This document shows positions 1-10,300 of a stretch of 64,000 nt of DNA, piece by piece. The stretch lies in assembly GCA_023052935.1 (NCBI GenBank), contig CM041294.1, forward strand, positions 20,174,635 through 20,238,634, in the 5' to 3' direction. Numbering within the stretch: the first letter of the stretch is position 1; each line of letters starts with the position of its first letter. The notes under the pieces were generated by a model. It was not told the DNA's origin, made no database searches, and saw only the letters and a program-made list of their open reading frames with translations. Source of the DNA: Piezodorus guildinii (taxonomy: Eukaryota; Arthropoda; Insecta; Hemiptera; Pentatomidae). A program made the translations under genes and the position numbers.

Positions 1-95
1 GGCGTTGTATAGTTGATAGAGGACTATTGCACTGTTCTTTGGGTCCTGGGTTCGAATCCCGGCTGTGGTAGAATATTATCTACTCTGTTAATGTT
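1..95 (+). repeat. tRNA-like SINE head (partial)
   Basis: The first bases carry a box-A-like stretch (GTATAGTTGATAGAG) and a near-perfect box B (GGTTCGAATCCC), spaced as in a tRNA-derived Pol III promoter. The 5' and 3' flanks of the tRNA-like part do not pair into an acceptor stem, so this is not a working tRNA gene. The sequence after box B (TGTGGTAGAATATTAT) resembles that following the box B near 16590 on the other strand and near 55235, which suggests a shared SINE family. The 5' end may lie outside the window. Confidence 0.4.
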
Positions 96-526
96 GGTTA
101 GTATCAAAATATCGGGTGGTTTTGGTTACTCTAATGTTTGAAGAATTAAAGTTAGAAACAGAACAAGGGACCCAGCAGTTGGAGAACGAAGGACAGTGGT
201 TTTACTGTTTTTATAAGGGTCTAAAAGTTTCTGCATGACCTTAGTTGGAAAGTTGTTTTGAAAGGCAACTTTAAACAGCTTCAATTGTTTCTGAAAGTGT
301 TGAAGCCATTTGAGGTTCTAACAATTTGCGTGGTTGTTTTCTCTCTGATTACAAAATTTATATTTTACTTAAGACTGAAATAGGAGCTATTGATGTTCCA
401 ACAACAGCACTGAAATTAAAATAAACCTGTAAATGATAAACTTGTTGATGTCATAAAGTGTACACACTTGATACATTGTATGCATATATAGAATGGAATA
501 GAAGAGAAATAGATTAGAAAAACATT

Positions 527-1156
527 TTTATTCTGGGACTAGGTTCCCTAAGAATAATAGTTATGTACAATAGAAATATGGCCAACAGACAAAATAAACA
601 TCAGTACTTATTAATTATAACGATTATTTACAAATACAATTATTAACAATGAGGAGAAAAGCTATACATAAAAAAACAAACAAATTAATTCAAAAAAACA
701 AACAAATTACTTCAAAAAAATATATATACATATATAATATCTTCTAAATATTGTCTTCTGAGAAAATAAAATCTAATTTTAACAAAATCAAATTAAAATT
801 TGGGCGGTAAACAAAAATCGTCTTTCATTCAATGTAGACTTCTAGATGAAATTGACATATCATATTTGCTGATCGTCTATTTGGGATGACAGTAGGTAAA
901 GGAAATTTTGGGATTTGAATGAGGATAAAGAAGTGGCATGGCGGATATGGTTCGGTAGAGAATTCCAGAGTGCACTAGAGCGAACAATCAATATAATTAA
1001 GGAACGATCAAAAGTTTTGGTTCTGTGGGTAGGAGCATAAAGGTCAGAATGTCGGGATCTAGTTTCGAGTAAGTCGACTGAGGGATGTTTATATGTATAT
1101 ATATTCATTTTAGATTTCTTATTATTATTATTTATTTTTTTTAAATCCGGGAACAC
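527..1156 (-). mobile_element. CR1-like LINE, 5'-truncated 3' end
   Basis: A 98-codon reading frame (1156-860, minus) encodes the end of a non-LTR reverse transcriptase, with the characteristic segment SALWNSLPNHIRHATSLSSF. The 3' UTR runs to about 527 and ends in GGGAACCTAGTCCCAGAATAAA. The same ending occurs in the copies at 17740-18447 and 50955-51935, so the three are one family. After it comes a TTCTA-rich tail. CR1 elements are known for short microsatellite 3' tails, which is why I favour CR1 over Jockey. The copy lacks all catalytic RT motifs and cannot be autonomous. Confidence 0.65.
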
Positions 1157-1249
1157 AAATTTTTTATAAATACTTGTTCATATATTTTTTTTTTACTTTT
1201 ACTTCCCTATATATGAAATTCGTAGTAAAAAGTTTTTTTTTTGTTTTTT

Positions 1250-1327
1250 TTTAACTTCATTTATTGATTTGCACCTGTCAGCAGTAGTGTGACAATCAGC
1301 AAATAGGATTAAATAATAAACAAAATA
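1250..1327 (-). mobile_element. LINE-K 3' UTR fragment (weak)
   Basis: The stretch TTTATTGATTTGCACCTGTC followed by an AATCAGCAAAT motif resembles the 3' UTR ends at 29780 and 37970 (LINE-K, minus strand). Only about 75 bases are comparable, so the assignment is tentative. Confidence 0.25.
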
Positions 1328-1752
1328 ATGAAATTACGTTTAAAAAAATATCAATTCGCTTAGCATAATGAATGAGGGTTTTGTGTGTAACCAATGGCGT
1401 GTCCACACGAACTAATAAATGTATGTTAGCATGTAAATATGGAAGCCATATTTTTGCTAAACAGCTGATATAGACAATTGTGGGACATTTATTTTACCAG
1501 ACATAGACGTTTTATTATTTCTGGTAAAATATAGATATTAAAACTTAAATAGATATAAAATAATAAAACGTTTATGTCTACTAAAATAAATGTCCCACAA
1601 TTGTCTATATTAGCTGTTTAGCAAAAATAAGGCTTTCACATTTACATGCTAACAAACATTTATTAAGTTCGTGTGGACACGCCATTGGTTACACCCAAAT
1701 CCCTCTTTCATTATGCTAAGCGAATTGATATTTTTTTTTAACGTAATTTCAT
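1328..1752. repeat. Foldback element with ~190-bp inverted arms
   Basis: The left arm starts ATGAAATTACGTTT and the right arm ends in its reverse complement. The arms stay complementary through AGCATAATGAATGAGGG, AACCAATGGCGTGTCCACAC, AACAGCTGATATAGACAATTG and GACATAGACGTTTTATTAT. The unpaired centre is about 40 bases (around 1520-1559). No coding capacity is visible. This looks like a non-autonomous foldback or MITE-type element, but I could not assign a superfamily or a clear target-site duplication. Confidence 0.75.
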
Positions 1753-2035
1753 CATATTTACATTTTGTACTTTCAATTACCTATAGAGTTATTCTAAATA
1801 TAGTAAGGGAAAGTATTGCGATCCTGAACAATTTTTAAGTATATGTGGTCAACCAATATCTAAAATGTTAGTTAAATGTAAATTAAATTTCATATTTTAG
1901 GATGTATATTTCTGATTTCATCTTTTTCAAAAAAAGTAGAACAGTCAATTTGTACCATGCGTATATACGTTTTTTATCGATGTAAAACTAAATGCGCTTT
2001 AATATTAAATTTAAGTTTCATTCTGATTAAAATGG

Positions 2036-2462
2036 TCTTTTTTTTTCATTTTTAATATTTATTCAGATAGTTTACAATTTTTTTCAAAATAAACAATAGT
2101 AATAGTGATATGAGACCACATTCATACAATATATTCGGAAAAAAACGATGAAGACAAATTACATAAAATAGAAAATAAATAAATTCCTATAAAAAAAAAC
2201 ATTATTGAGATAATAACAATGTTGACGAATAAATAAACATTACACACTCAATCATAAATATATACAATATTTATAATTTGCTAAAGGAACCCAAGACTGG
2301 ACTTTCCTATCCACTTCTAAAGGGAAAAGCGGAATCCAAGATATCACAGCGCCTCTCTCTCAGCCGCGTCTCTGGTGTGAGTGGAGGCTGTGTTAGAGCC
2401 CAATAGCCACAAACATACAGTACATGAGTGGATGATCTGACCAGTTTCTGTACTACAGTATA
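2036..2462 (-). mobile_element. LINE-J 3' UTR fragment
   Basis: The segment with TTTATTCAGATAGTTTACAA at its 3' end, the GATATGAGACCACATTCATA motif and the AGATATCACAGCGCCTCTC block matches the 3' UTRs at 27700-28300, 32400-32800, 36975-37400 and, on the other strand, 20358-20779. It sits inside Rep-A copy a. No coding part remains. Confidence 0.6.
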
Positions 2463-2592
2463 AATATTTTAAAACCGTCCGACAGTGCTTAAATTCCAAT
2501 TTTAATTTTTTTTTTTCCTAACTGTAGAACCTTTAATTTTGTAGATACAAACAAATTAACCATATCATGTTAGCATTGATAAAAAAAACGTC

Positions 2593-2658
<66 letters not shown>

Positions 2659-2803
2659 TTTTATTTTTTTTTTTTGACGTTTTTTTTATCAATGCTAACA
2701 TGATATGGTTAATTTGTTTTTATCTACAAAATTAAAGGTTCTACAGTTAGGAAAAAAAAATTAAAATTGGAATTTAAGCACTGTCGGACGGTTTTAAAAT
2801 ATT
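2463..2803. repeat. 340-bp near-perfect palindrome made of Rep-A
   Basis: The left arm begins AATATTTTAAAACCGTCCG and the right arm ends with its reverse complement. The arms are about 140 bases and meet at an A-run plus (TA)n tract (2593-2655) and a matching T-run. Each arm is the Rep-A segment around the GGGCTTAAATGCC region, so the palindrome is an inverted duplication of Rep-A itself rather than an inserted element. Confidence 0.75.
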
Positions 2804-2931
2804 TTGAACATGAGTAATGAACAGTTGGAAGGCTGATGATTTTAAAAAAAATATATAATATACCCAAAGTTCTGCAAGGTAATGGAGCGGATAAAACTAA
2901 GTGATTTTTGTAGATATTAATGAAAAGGTTA

Positions 2932-3155
2932 AGTGATCCTAGGATTTTTTAATGGGAGTAAAAAATCTTTAGTTATGCCGTCCTTCAGAGGGGACGTTAA
3001 GAGGTGGTCCCGAGCCTGTGTGATGTCAGGTACTCGTTAAAGATCCCTATCCTAATAAAACCTGGGTATGCAAAATTTAGGACTCCTACTGTAGCATTGT
3101 CCGATTAGCCATATTAGCATAAAGTGACGTTAAATAAATAAACAAACAAACAAAT
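2932..3155 (+). mobile_element. SINE-1, 5'-truncated, with 13-bp TSD
   Basis: The body reads TTAATGGGAGTAAAAAATC, then the AGAGGGGACGTTAAGAGGTG block, CAGGTACTCGTTAAAGATCC and AAAGTGACGTTAAATAAATA, followed by an (AAAC)n-like tail. It is flanked by AATGAAAAGGTTA at 2919-2931 and again at 3156-3168, a 13-bp target-site duplication consistent with LINE-type retroposition. The tRNA-like head seen in the copy at 5321-5608 is missing. Confidence 0.75.
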
Positions 3156-3300
3156 AATGAAAAGGTTATTAAATGAAACACAAGTTTCTATTAAAAATTA
3201 ACGCGATCTCTACGGATCGACGAAAATCTTTTTTCATCTCTAAGTTTGTTTAAAAGTTTTTAAATTTATTTTTAACAACGTTGCGGGCAACAGCTTTTTT

Positions 3301-3802
3301 TAATTTGATGTTATGGTAACATAAAAAAAACCATGATTCTCAACTTTCAATGGTTGAGGGTCTGAATATTAGGAACAGCAATAAACACAACTGAATCGTC
3401 CAACCTAAGGCCGAGCCGTAGCCATTTGCGGTTCCAATGTGTACGAAACATATGACGGTGCCTGCTCGTTAGGGTTTGTGTACCTAATTTATAGGTGCAG
3501 CTAGGGTATAAAACTTCCTCAAAGCTTATTGTGCAGATTTTCTCATTGATTCTATTATACTGTATTGAGGTTATCAACTTTTATATTATATTCTCAAACT
3601 CATAAATAAACTAATTATTACTCATTATAATATACACTATTAAAAAATCAAACGCGCGCAACAATTTACTTACATCTCGATTTTTAAATTCAAATGTTTA
3701 CTAATATATAATTGGAAAAGTGAATTATACTGTCTCGATGTATGCATATTATATATATATATTATATATTATATATATATATTATATATATATATATATA
3801 AT
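3301..3802. other. AT-rich stretch, no gene seen
   Basis: A 76-codon minus frame (3577-3347) has no recognisable domain, and no good splice sites surround it. From 3746 to 3801 the sequence is an irregular (AT)n tract. Confidence 0.4.
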
Positions 3803-4073
3803 AAGTTTCTGTTGTTCTCAGGTTTCAGTTAATGAATAATAATTTTATCTATGCGACGCTTCGAGAATTTATAGTTCTCATAATCATGCAATTTGGACAA
3901 AATAGTGTCTTATTAGACATGTTTATCACTAGAGTTTCTTTCAAAGTTTGTGACTACACATGTTAATTAAGCACTATTTTGTCCAAAATTACATAATTTG
4001 AGAACAATAAATTCTCGAACGTCGCATTGATAAATTGTTTTTTCATGACTGAAACTGAGAACAACATAAACTT
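3803..4073. repeat. Foldback element, ~100-bp inverted arms
   Basis: AAGTTTCTGTTGTTCTCAGG at the left pairs with the right end (GAGAACAACATAAACTT). Pairing continues through GCGACGCTTCGAGAATTTAT and GCAATTTGGACAAAATAGTG. The arms are imperfect and the centre, around 3911-3975, is unpaired. AT microsatellites flank it on both sides. There is no coding capacity and the superfamily is unknown. Confidence 0.7.
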
Positions 4074-4103
4074 AAATTTCAACAGTCGATAATTGATCAA
4101 ACA

Positions 4104-4132
4104 ATATATATAATATAAAATATATATATATA

Positions 4133-4199
<67 letters not shown>

Positions 4200-4208
4200 A
4201 TTATATAT
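4104..4208. repeat. (AT)n microsatellite
   Basis: About 100 bases of TA dinucleotides with a few interruptions, adjoining a T-run that forms the tail of the SINE beside it. Open frames here are just repeated Ile and Tyr codons. Confidence 0.9.
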
Positions 4209-4209
4209 A

Positions 4210-4508
4210 TTTTTATTTTTTTTTTTTTCACTGGCGCGACAAGCCGTGTAGGCCCTTGGCCGCGTGGTATAGACTCCTGGGAGAATATACTCACGTTTCT
4301 CGATGAAATGTTTAGGGTAGGGTCATCACTCCTTAGGCCTATTTTTTTGGAGATGCCACCAGTAGGCTGACGAGTCTCACTACCTGGGGGAGAGGCTGTG
4401 AGTGAGTCCCCAGTTTAATAATGTTCCTATAAAAGTCCCGCTGGGACTGGGACTCACAACTCTGGTGTAGGAGACTAGCGCGCTAGCCACTCAGCCACCG
4501 GCTCCCCT
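4210..4508 (-). mobile_element. SINE-2, tRNA-derived
   Basis: Read on the minus strand it starts GGGGAGCCGGTGGCTGAGTG and continues GCTAGCGCGCTAGTCTCC, like a type-II tRNA (Ser or Leu) with box A. A degraded box B (GTTGTGAGTCCCAGTCCC) follows. The body then reads through GACTCGTCAGCCTACTGG and ends at ACACGGCTTGTCGCGCCAG with a poly-A tail. Length is about 290 bases, typical of a SINE. It appears once in this window. Confidence 0.65.
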
Positions 4509-4845
4509 TCACAAATATAAATATTTATTATTTATTTACAAAAATGCATCTACCCTTATAGAGTCATTAAAATGATACATATTTATTTTTTAGCTCATAA
4601 TGATTAACAATATATCAGATTAATTTGAATTATAAACATTTGGTCTAATTGTTTAATGAATTAGATCAAATTGTTGAGTTCACATTTTTGTTAAAACTTC
4701 AATAACTTTTGCAAACATGTTTCACAATCCCTAAGAACTATTCCTAGATTTTTGATAATGTCGCATTATATTTTTGCAACGTTTACAGTCTCGCAGTGCA
4801 GGATGACATGCTCCACGGTCAAAGGTGCCTTGCAAGTCCTGTAAG
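4509..4845 (-). mobile_element. LINE fragment, RNase H / C-terminal end
   Basis: On the minus strand the conceptual protein contains TCKAPLTVEHVILHCETVN, resembling the TVEHVLLHC segment found after the RNase H region of several arthropod LINEs. It is followed by frame breaks and an AT-rich 3' UTR ending in AAATAAATAATAAATA. It is a fragment of an ORF2 end. The clade cannot be assigned. Confidence 0.45.
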
Positions 4846-5010
4846 AAATATAAATATATTTTTCTCGGTTTCTGTATCAATTTCATATTCATAATAAGAT
4901 TATTTTTCTGCGTTTGAAACAACTTAAGTGTATTATTTTTATGTTTATGTGATAAACTTCCTTTTTATATATCCATTAATCCGATAAGAGAAAATGTGTG
5001 CTTTTCGATC
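4846..5010. repeat. Dispersed repeat copy 1 (unclassified)
   Basis: This segment, with ATATCCATTAATCCGATAAG and AAATGTGTGCTTT, recurs diverged at 5790-5960 in the same orientation. The SINE-1 cluster lies between the two copies. I cannot tell whether it is a segmental duplication or a TE. Confidence 0.45.
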
Positions 5011-5129
5011 TGAAAAATATAATTAAAGGATAAGTAAAACTTCGTACTTATTCCTTGTAAACTAATAATGCACTTTTAAACTCATCTCCATCTGAAAAAT
5101 TCAAAATAATCTTCTGGCATTGGTTTTTA

Positions 5130-5770
5130 TTAATTTAATGCCACCTTATACTGCTCTAGATAATCGGACGATGCTACAGTGAGAGGAATAAATTGTGTCT
5201 ATCCAGGTTTGATTAGATTAGGGATCTTTAACTAGTACTTGAAATACGTGATCACCATTTATGCTTCTTCTGAAGAATGGTATATTTTTTATTTTGTTCA
5301 TTTATGTTATACTTAAGGGATTGTATTGTATATTCATTTAACTTCACTTTATGCTACTATGGCTAATCGGACGATGCTACAGTGGGAGTCCTAAATTACC
5401 TATCCAGGTTTTATTAGGATAGGGATCTTTAACGAGTACCTGACATGAGCACAGGCTCGGGACCACCTTTTAACGTCCCCTCCGAAGGACGGCATAACTA
5501 AGGATTTTTTACTCCCATTAAAAAATCCTAGGGCCACCCGCAGGTTTGAACCCGCGACCTTTGGCATAGAAAGCTGTTATGCTAGCAACTAGGCTAAGGG
5601 TGACCCCAATACTTAAGGGATATTGTTCCAGGATAAAGTTTCTTGTTCTATTATATTCTATAACCAACGATTTTTTACACCCTTTAGAAAAACCTAGGAC
5701 CATTTGCTATTATCGACTTAGAATGCTATTATGCTAGCCCCTACACCATAGGTTTCCTCTAATTGACATG
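5130..5770 (-). mobile_element. Old SINE-1 copy split by a younger SINE-1
   Basis: The 3' half (5130-5262, with CGGACGATGCTACAGTGAG) and the 5' half (about 5655-5770, with ACCTAGGACCATTTGC and a degraded tRNA-like head) are the two ends of one diverged SINE-1. The insertion at 5321-5608 sits between them. Confidence 0.55.
5321..5608 (-). mobile_element. SINE-1, full length with tRNA head and TSD
   Basis: Minus-strand reading gives GGGGTCACCCTTAGCCTAG, then box A (TAGCCTAGTTGCTAGC) and box B (GGTTCAAACC), then the common SINE-1 body and an AT-rich tail. ATACTTAAGGGA occurs immediately on both sides (5309-5320 and 5609-5620), a 12-bp target-site duplication. At about 288 bases this is the reference copy for the family. 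Truncated copies are at 2932, 11850, 12868 and 22613. Confidence 0.8.
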
Positions 5771-5789
5771 GACAATTCTATTTTATGCT

Positions 5790-5960
5790 TATAATACTCA
5801 TCAAAAATATAAATTTATTTTTCACTACAGTTTAATTTCCCTAATAAGATTACTCTCCCGTGCTCAAACCAACCTAAGCATATTAACCTTCACTAAACTT
5901 CCTTATTATATATCCATTAATCCGATAGAAGGAAATGTGTGCTTTCTTCCCCCGAGTGGA
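5790..5960. repeat. Dispersed repeat copy 2 (unclassified)
   Basis: Matches 4846-5010 through AATATAAATTTATTTTTC, AATAAGATTA and ATATATCCATTAATCCGAT. Several overlapping short ORFs here are on both strands and look like chance. Confidence 0.45.
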
Positions 5961-6171
5961 GGCACAAGCTGCCGGCACGGGCTGAACAAACAAGCGGTAG
6001 AAGCGCTCCACCAAATATTGCGGTAGCTGAGGAATGCGCAAAAATCGAAAAGGTTTTAAGGGATGTTTACAGAGTCGTCCCGCATCCCCTCTCCTCATAT
6101 CTATTACCAAGGGTAACTTCCAATTTCCGACCCCTTACATTCTCAACGTTTGCTTGCGTCTTTCTGAAATA

Positions 6172-6218
<47 letters not shown>

Positions 6219-6481
6219 CTTCTTCTAATTTAATAATCAGAGTTAAACGTGCTAAAATAAAGTTTTATTCTTACAATTGTATACATAAAAAAACAATGGA
6301 TAACATACATAATTAACAATGAACCTACCTAAAATAAAGAATTGTTTAACAGTCTTTTATAATAACAATTAACTCTCATAACAGAGATATAACTCCTTTA
6401 AACCTCACACATATGATAATGAAATCAGAGATAATAAAATTCTTGATATACATATATATGTATAATAATATATATAATAAT

Positions 6482-6534
<53 letters not shown>

Positions 6535-7060
6535 AATAATATCAAACGGTTACATTAAACAGCTTTTATTATGCATGATGATTCAATGAAGATATTGAAT
6601 GGTATAGAGTTTTCGTGTGTGCTGTAAAAATTAAATAGAAATATTAATCAAATTTGGAAAATGAAAGCTCACGTTCCCGACTTATACATTATTCAATAAT
6701 ATAAACAATAAAAGAAATCGAACATGAAAAACTATTACAGATTTTATTAAAAAAAAAAATAAATAAATAAAATAGTAACTAGGAAAAGTAATTTATTATT
6801 GCTTGAAACCAATTCCAGAAGAGTTTAATGACCTACAGCGTTTGTTCCAGAGATTATGCCTAAAAATCGATTCATGAGAAGCTATATTGAGGACGTAAAG
6901 TCGATTGTTAAAAATATAATGGGTTGAGATAATCGATAGTCAGTCGTTTAAAAATATTTTACTTTTGCTGACGTTTTGGCTCAAGCATGAAAGCTATCAT
7001 CAGGGCATCAGTAACCCATGTCAAGCACAAAATTATGATTATTCTTTCAACATATAACTA
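5961..7060. other. No gene recognised; two (AT)n tracts
   Basis: A moderately GC-rich patch at 5940-6110 has open frames on both strands but no family resemblance. (AT)n tracts lie at 6174-6213 and 6487-6531. Around 6990 the minus strand reads CCTGATGATAGCTTTCATGC followed by an AAAACGTCAGC motif, discussed in the findings. Confidence 0.4.
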
Positions 7061-7970
7061 TTGGGTTGTGTCACATGAAATGTTTATTTTCAAGCTAAAG
7101 GATTTTTATTTAAAATACGATATGAAAACAAGATAATTTTATTCGAAGTATTTACCTTCTTTTTCTACACATTTTTCCCAACGTGACACCAACGTTTTTT
7201 ATACCCGAACTAAAACTCTGAGCTTTGAAGTGAAACAAAATCTGGAAACACACTTTTCACTTGATCATCATTTTAAAAAAGTGTTCCTTTGACAAAGTTG
7301 TCTAAATTCCTGGACAGGTGGTAATCTGTTGGAGACAAGTCGGGGGAATATGGTGGGTGCGGAAGAACTTCGTAGCCCAGCTCTTTCAATTTTTGCATGG
7401 TATGTTTTGAAACATAGGGTCTTGCAGCCGCTCAGTGAGATCATGAGGTACCCAGCTACCGAGCTTATTTACTTTTATAATTCACTTTAAATGTCTGAAA
7501 ACGGTAGATGCACTTGCACTTTAGTTGTGCTAAGATTCCTTTAACTGTTTGGTAGGGGTTTCCTTCTACTGTATGTTTGAGGACATCGTTGTCTTTCTCG
7601 GGGCAAGTTTGCCAAGTCGATATCCCCAGCTGAAAACTTAGTAAACCAAAGGCGAATGGTCCGTTCATTAACACTCCCCTTCGCACACCCCTTGCAAATA
7701 TTTCTAGCGGCCTCAGCTGCTGAATGGCCGAGTTTAAACTCGTACAAAAATATTACTAGAAAATCACCATGTGTTTCCATGTTCATATTTGGAGGTATAC
7801 CAAAAAGTGGGTAATTGATTGGGAAGCTAATGTTTATAATAGAAAGTTAGAGGATTAGTAACTTTTTACTTTAAATATGTAAACATTCGGAAGAAAACAA
7901 CAGAGACCTGCAAAATCCTTTATGTATTTCAGAAACTATAAAAACGGACATTTCATGTGAAACAACACAA
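7061..7970 (-). mobile_element. mariner-A copy 1, internally deleted
   Basis: The ends are inverted repeats (TTGGGTTGTGTCACATGAAA and the complementary CATGTGAAACAACACAA), flanked by TA on both sides, the mariner target duplication. On the minus strand the transposase N-terminus is readable (LYEFKLGHSAAEAARNICKG, with NERTIRLWFTKFSAGDIDL). The catalytic middle is missing: sequence for HDLTE joins straight to that for ARPHVSKHT. Several frameshifts are present. Length is 910 bp against about 1.3 kb for an intact mariner. It is non-autonomous. Confidence 0.85.
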
Positions 7971-8174
7971 TAGAAGCTAGATAACGTTGAAAAGCATTTT
8001 CAACTACAAAACTGGGTTTTCGACTCTGGTTGCCTAACTGCGTATTTCTAGATACATGTCCATTTTATTTGTTATCTTGTTTTCAGGTCCTTAGTTCACT
8101 CATGAAGTCTGGCTGATAAACGTGTAAGAAGCGTTAAAGGTCTCTCATGAATTACCGTTTAGGTATTTTATATA

Positions 8175-8872
8175 TGTATTGATATATAAAGGTGATGTGT
8201 ACCGAGAAAGGCTTAAATATGGGTGACGAGATTCCGGTTTTGGGGTATACTGATGATTTGGTACTGCTATGTGAAGACATGGAAACCATACAACTAAATA
8301 CAAGTGTGTTAATAAAAATCGGTAAAGAAATAGGACTCGAATTAAATAACGATAAGACGAAATATATGATTAGTAGCAGAAACGGTGGCGATGTTAGTGA
8401 CATTGAAATATCAAGGCATACCTTTGAACACGTAGAGAAATTCAAGTATCTAGCTTCAATGATAACAAGAAAAAATGAAATGGAGGAAGAAATAAAGTCC
8501 CGGTTAAAGGTGGGAAATGCGTGTTATTATTCAGTTGCTAAGTTACTTAGCTCACGGCTTCTATCTAAAAACTTAAAGGTTAGAATTTATTCCGACGGTT
8601 CTTTACGGATGTAAAACGTGGCCGCTTACTTTGAAGGCTTAAGGGTTTTGGATATAAGGTACTGCGTAAAATAGTTGGTTCGAAGAGATATGAGGCCACT
8701 GGGGAATTTAGAAGGTTGCGCAACGTGGAATTGAGGAACTTGAATCCTTAGCGTTAAGGCGGAGTTCGGGGGCTTGGGCTTGAAGGGTGATCATTGGACA
8801 AACCTGTGTAAGCGGAATTTGGTGGTATCGGCTTCGAACCTTCGGGTTCGGTAAGCCTACTATTATTATTAT
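8175..8872 (+). mobile_element. RTE-1 LINE fragment with reverse transcriptase piece
   Basis: A 140-codon frame (8192-8614) covers the RT palm and thumb: the active-site box reads GYTDDLVLLCEDME, where FADD or YADD is usual, followed by LNNDKTKYMISSR and FKYLASMIT. The frame then breaks and continues as YPTVLYGCKTWPLTL in another frame, ending at AACCTTCGGGTTCGGTAAGC and a (TAT)n tail. The same 3' end occurs at 35080 and 46606 on the minus strand. The upstream RT and endonuclease are absent. Confidence 0.75.
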
Positions 8873-9653
8873 CTATACATAAATGTATGTATTTATATAG
8901 GGATATGATATATTTATAAATGTCTATCAGGGAAGAATCGATAAGGTTAGTGAATCAGTAATGTTTTTAAAGGATGTTTTTTATTGTGTTTTTGAACCAT
9001 TGTAAATAAATAAAAACTCACATACTGTAGTGGTCAGTAAGTAAATAGTAGGTAAATCGGTTTTTGAGATCAAACGGATAAAAAGTTCATTTTAGCTGAA
9101 TTTCATAAATGTACTTAACTCTTTCATCAGACTAAACAATTCTTGTGATTTGTCATATTTCATAAATAAATAGACAAAGCTAATGGGTCTGTCCTCCATC
9201 ATCCGGAGTGTGACAGGACTAAAGCTGACCAGCCTTATCGGCCATCCCTACGTGTGCTAGCGATGGGTTCCCGTGAGGTGCTTGCGATAGCACAACGGCT
9301 ATGATAACTACGTGAGGCTCACTCTCTCGTTTGCGGTCACTACCATCAGCAATTTCTCTGATTTACGCCGCAATAATTAAAATTGATAAGTTATAATTGT
9401 GGTTGAAAGTTTCTTTCGCAGCACTCCCCTTCCACAGCCCCGTAACTGAATTATATTTAATAACTGCTAGGGTGAAATGATGGATTGGGTGAGATTTTGC
9501 TGTCCCTAAAACATTTGCATGACAGATTATGGAGGCAATAGTAGCTTTAGGTGATTTAATGTTACAATATGTATCTGTATGAGGTTTTATAATATTAGAG
9601 TTCAAAAAAATAAAATAAAAAAGAGATTGAAAAACGACATATATTAAATTGTA
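8873..9653. other. No gene recognised
   Basis: AT-rich DNA with a GC-richer patch at 9185-9360 (CCATCATCCGGAGTGTGACA). No motif, repeat partner in this window or splice-site pair was found. Confidence 0.35.
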
Positions 9654-10298
9654 TTGGGTTGTTTCACATGAAATGTCATAAAGGATTTTGCAGGTCTTTG
9701 TTGTTTTCTTCTGAATGTTTACATATTTAAAGTAAACAGTTACTAATCCTCTACCTTTGTATTATAAACATTAGCTTCCCAATCAATTACCCACTTTTTA
9801 GTATACCTCCAAATATGAGCATGGAGACCTCTGCCAAACAGTTCAAGGACTCTCAGCACAACTAAATGCAAGTGCATATACCGTTTCCAGGCATTTAAAG
9901 TGTATTGAGAAAGTAAAAAAAACTCACTGAGCGGCAGCAAGACCCCATGTTTCAAAACATACCGTGCAAAAATTGAAAGAACTGGGCTACGAACTTCTTC
10001 CGCACCCACCATGTTCTCCCAACGTGTTTCCAACAGATTACCTGTTCAGGATTTTAGAAAACTCTGTCAAAGGAAAACATTTTGAAAATGATGATTAAGT
10101 GAAAAGTGCGTTTTCAGATTTTGCTTCACTTCAAAGCTCATAGTTTTTCAGTTCGGGGATAAAAAAGTTGGTGTCACGTTGGAAAAATGTGTAGAAAAGG
10201 AAGATAAATACTTCGAATAAAATTATGTTGTTTTCATATCGTATTTTAAATAAAAATCATTTACCTTGAAAACGGACATTTCATGTGACACAACCCAA
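9654..10298 (+). mobile_element. mariner-A copy 2, doubly deleted
   Basis: Inverted terminal repeats (TTGGGTTGTTTCACATGAAA; GTGACACAACCCAA) are flanked by TA on each side. Besides the family-wide central deletion, this copy has lost most of the DNA-binding region: the sequence jumps from CCTCCAAATATGAGCATGG almost directly to CCAAACAGTTCAAGGACTCT. Only 645 bp remain. Confidence 0.85.
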
Positions 10299-10300
10299 TA

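Larger units (their letters stand above)
1766..3300 (-). repeat. Rep-A copy a, broken by LINE-J, a palindrome and SINE-1
   Basis: Rep-A in minus orientation begins near CTTTCAATTACC with the usual AGTAAGGGAAAGTATTGCGATC. It is interrupted at 2036 by a LINE-J 3' end, resumes at 2463 as the left arm of a palindrome, and after the SINE at 2932-3155 resumes again with the AAACACAAGTTTCTATT segment, ending near GTTGCGGGCAACA. The interruptions show a stack of at least three later events. Confidence 0.6.

Noticed and set aside
1..80. Functional tRNA gene at the left edge
   Set aside because: Box A and box B are present but the presumed acceptor and anticodon stems do not pair. A SINE head is the better reading.
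4097..4294. 65-codon minus frame
   Set aside because: Mostly translated (AT)n microsatellite plus the end of SINE-2.
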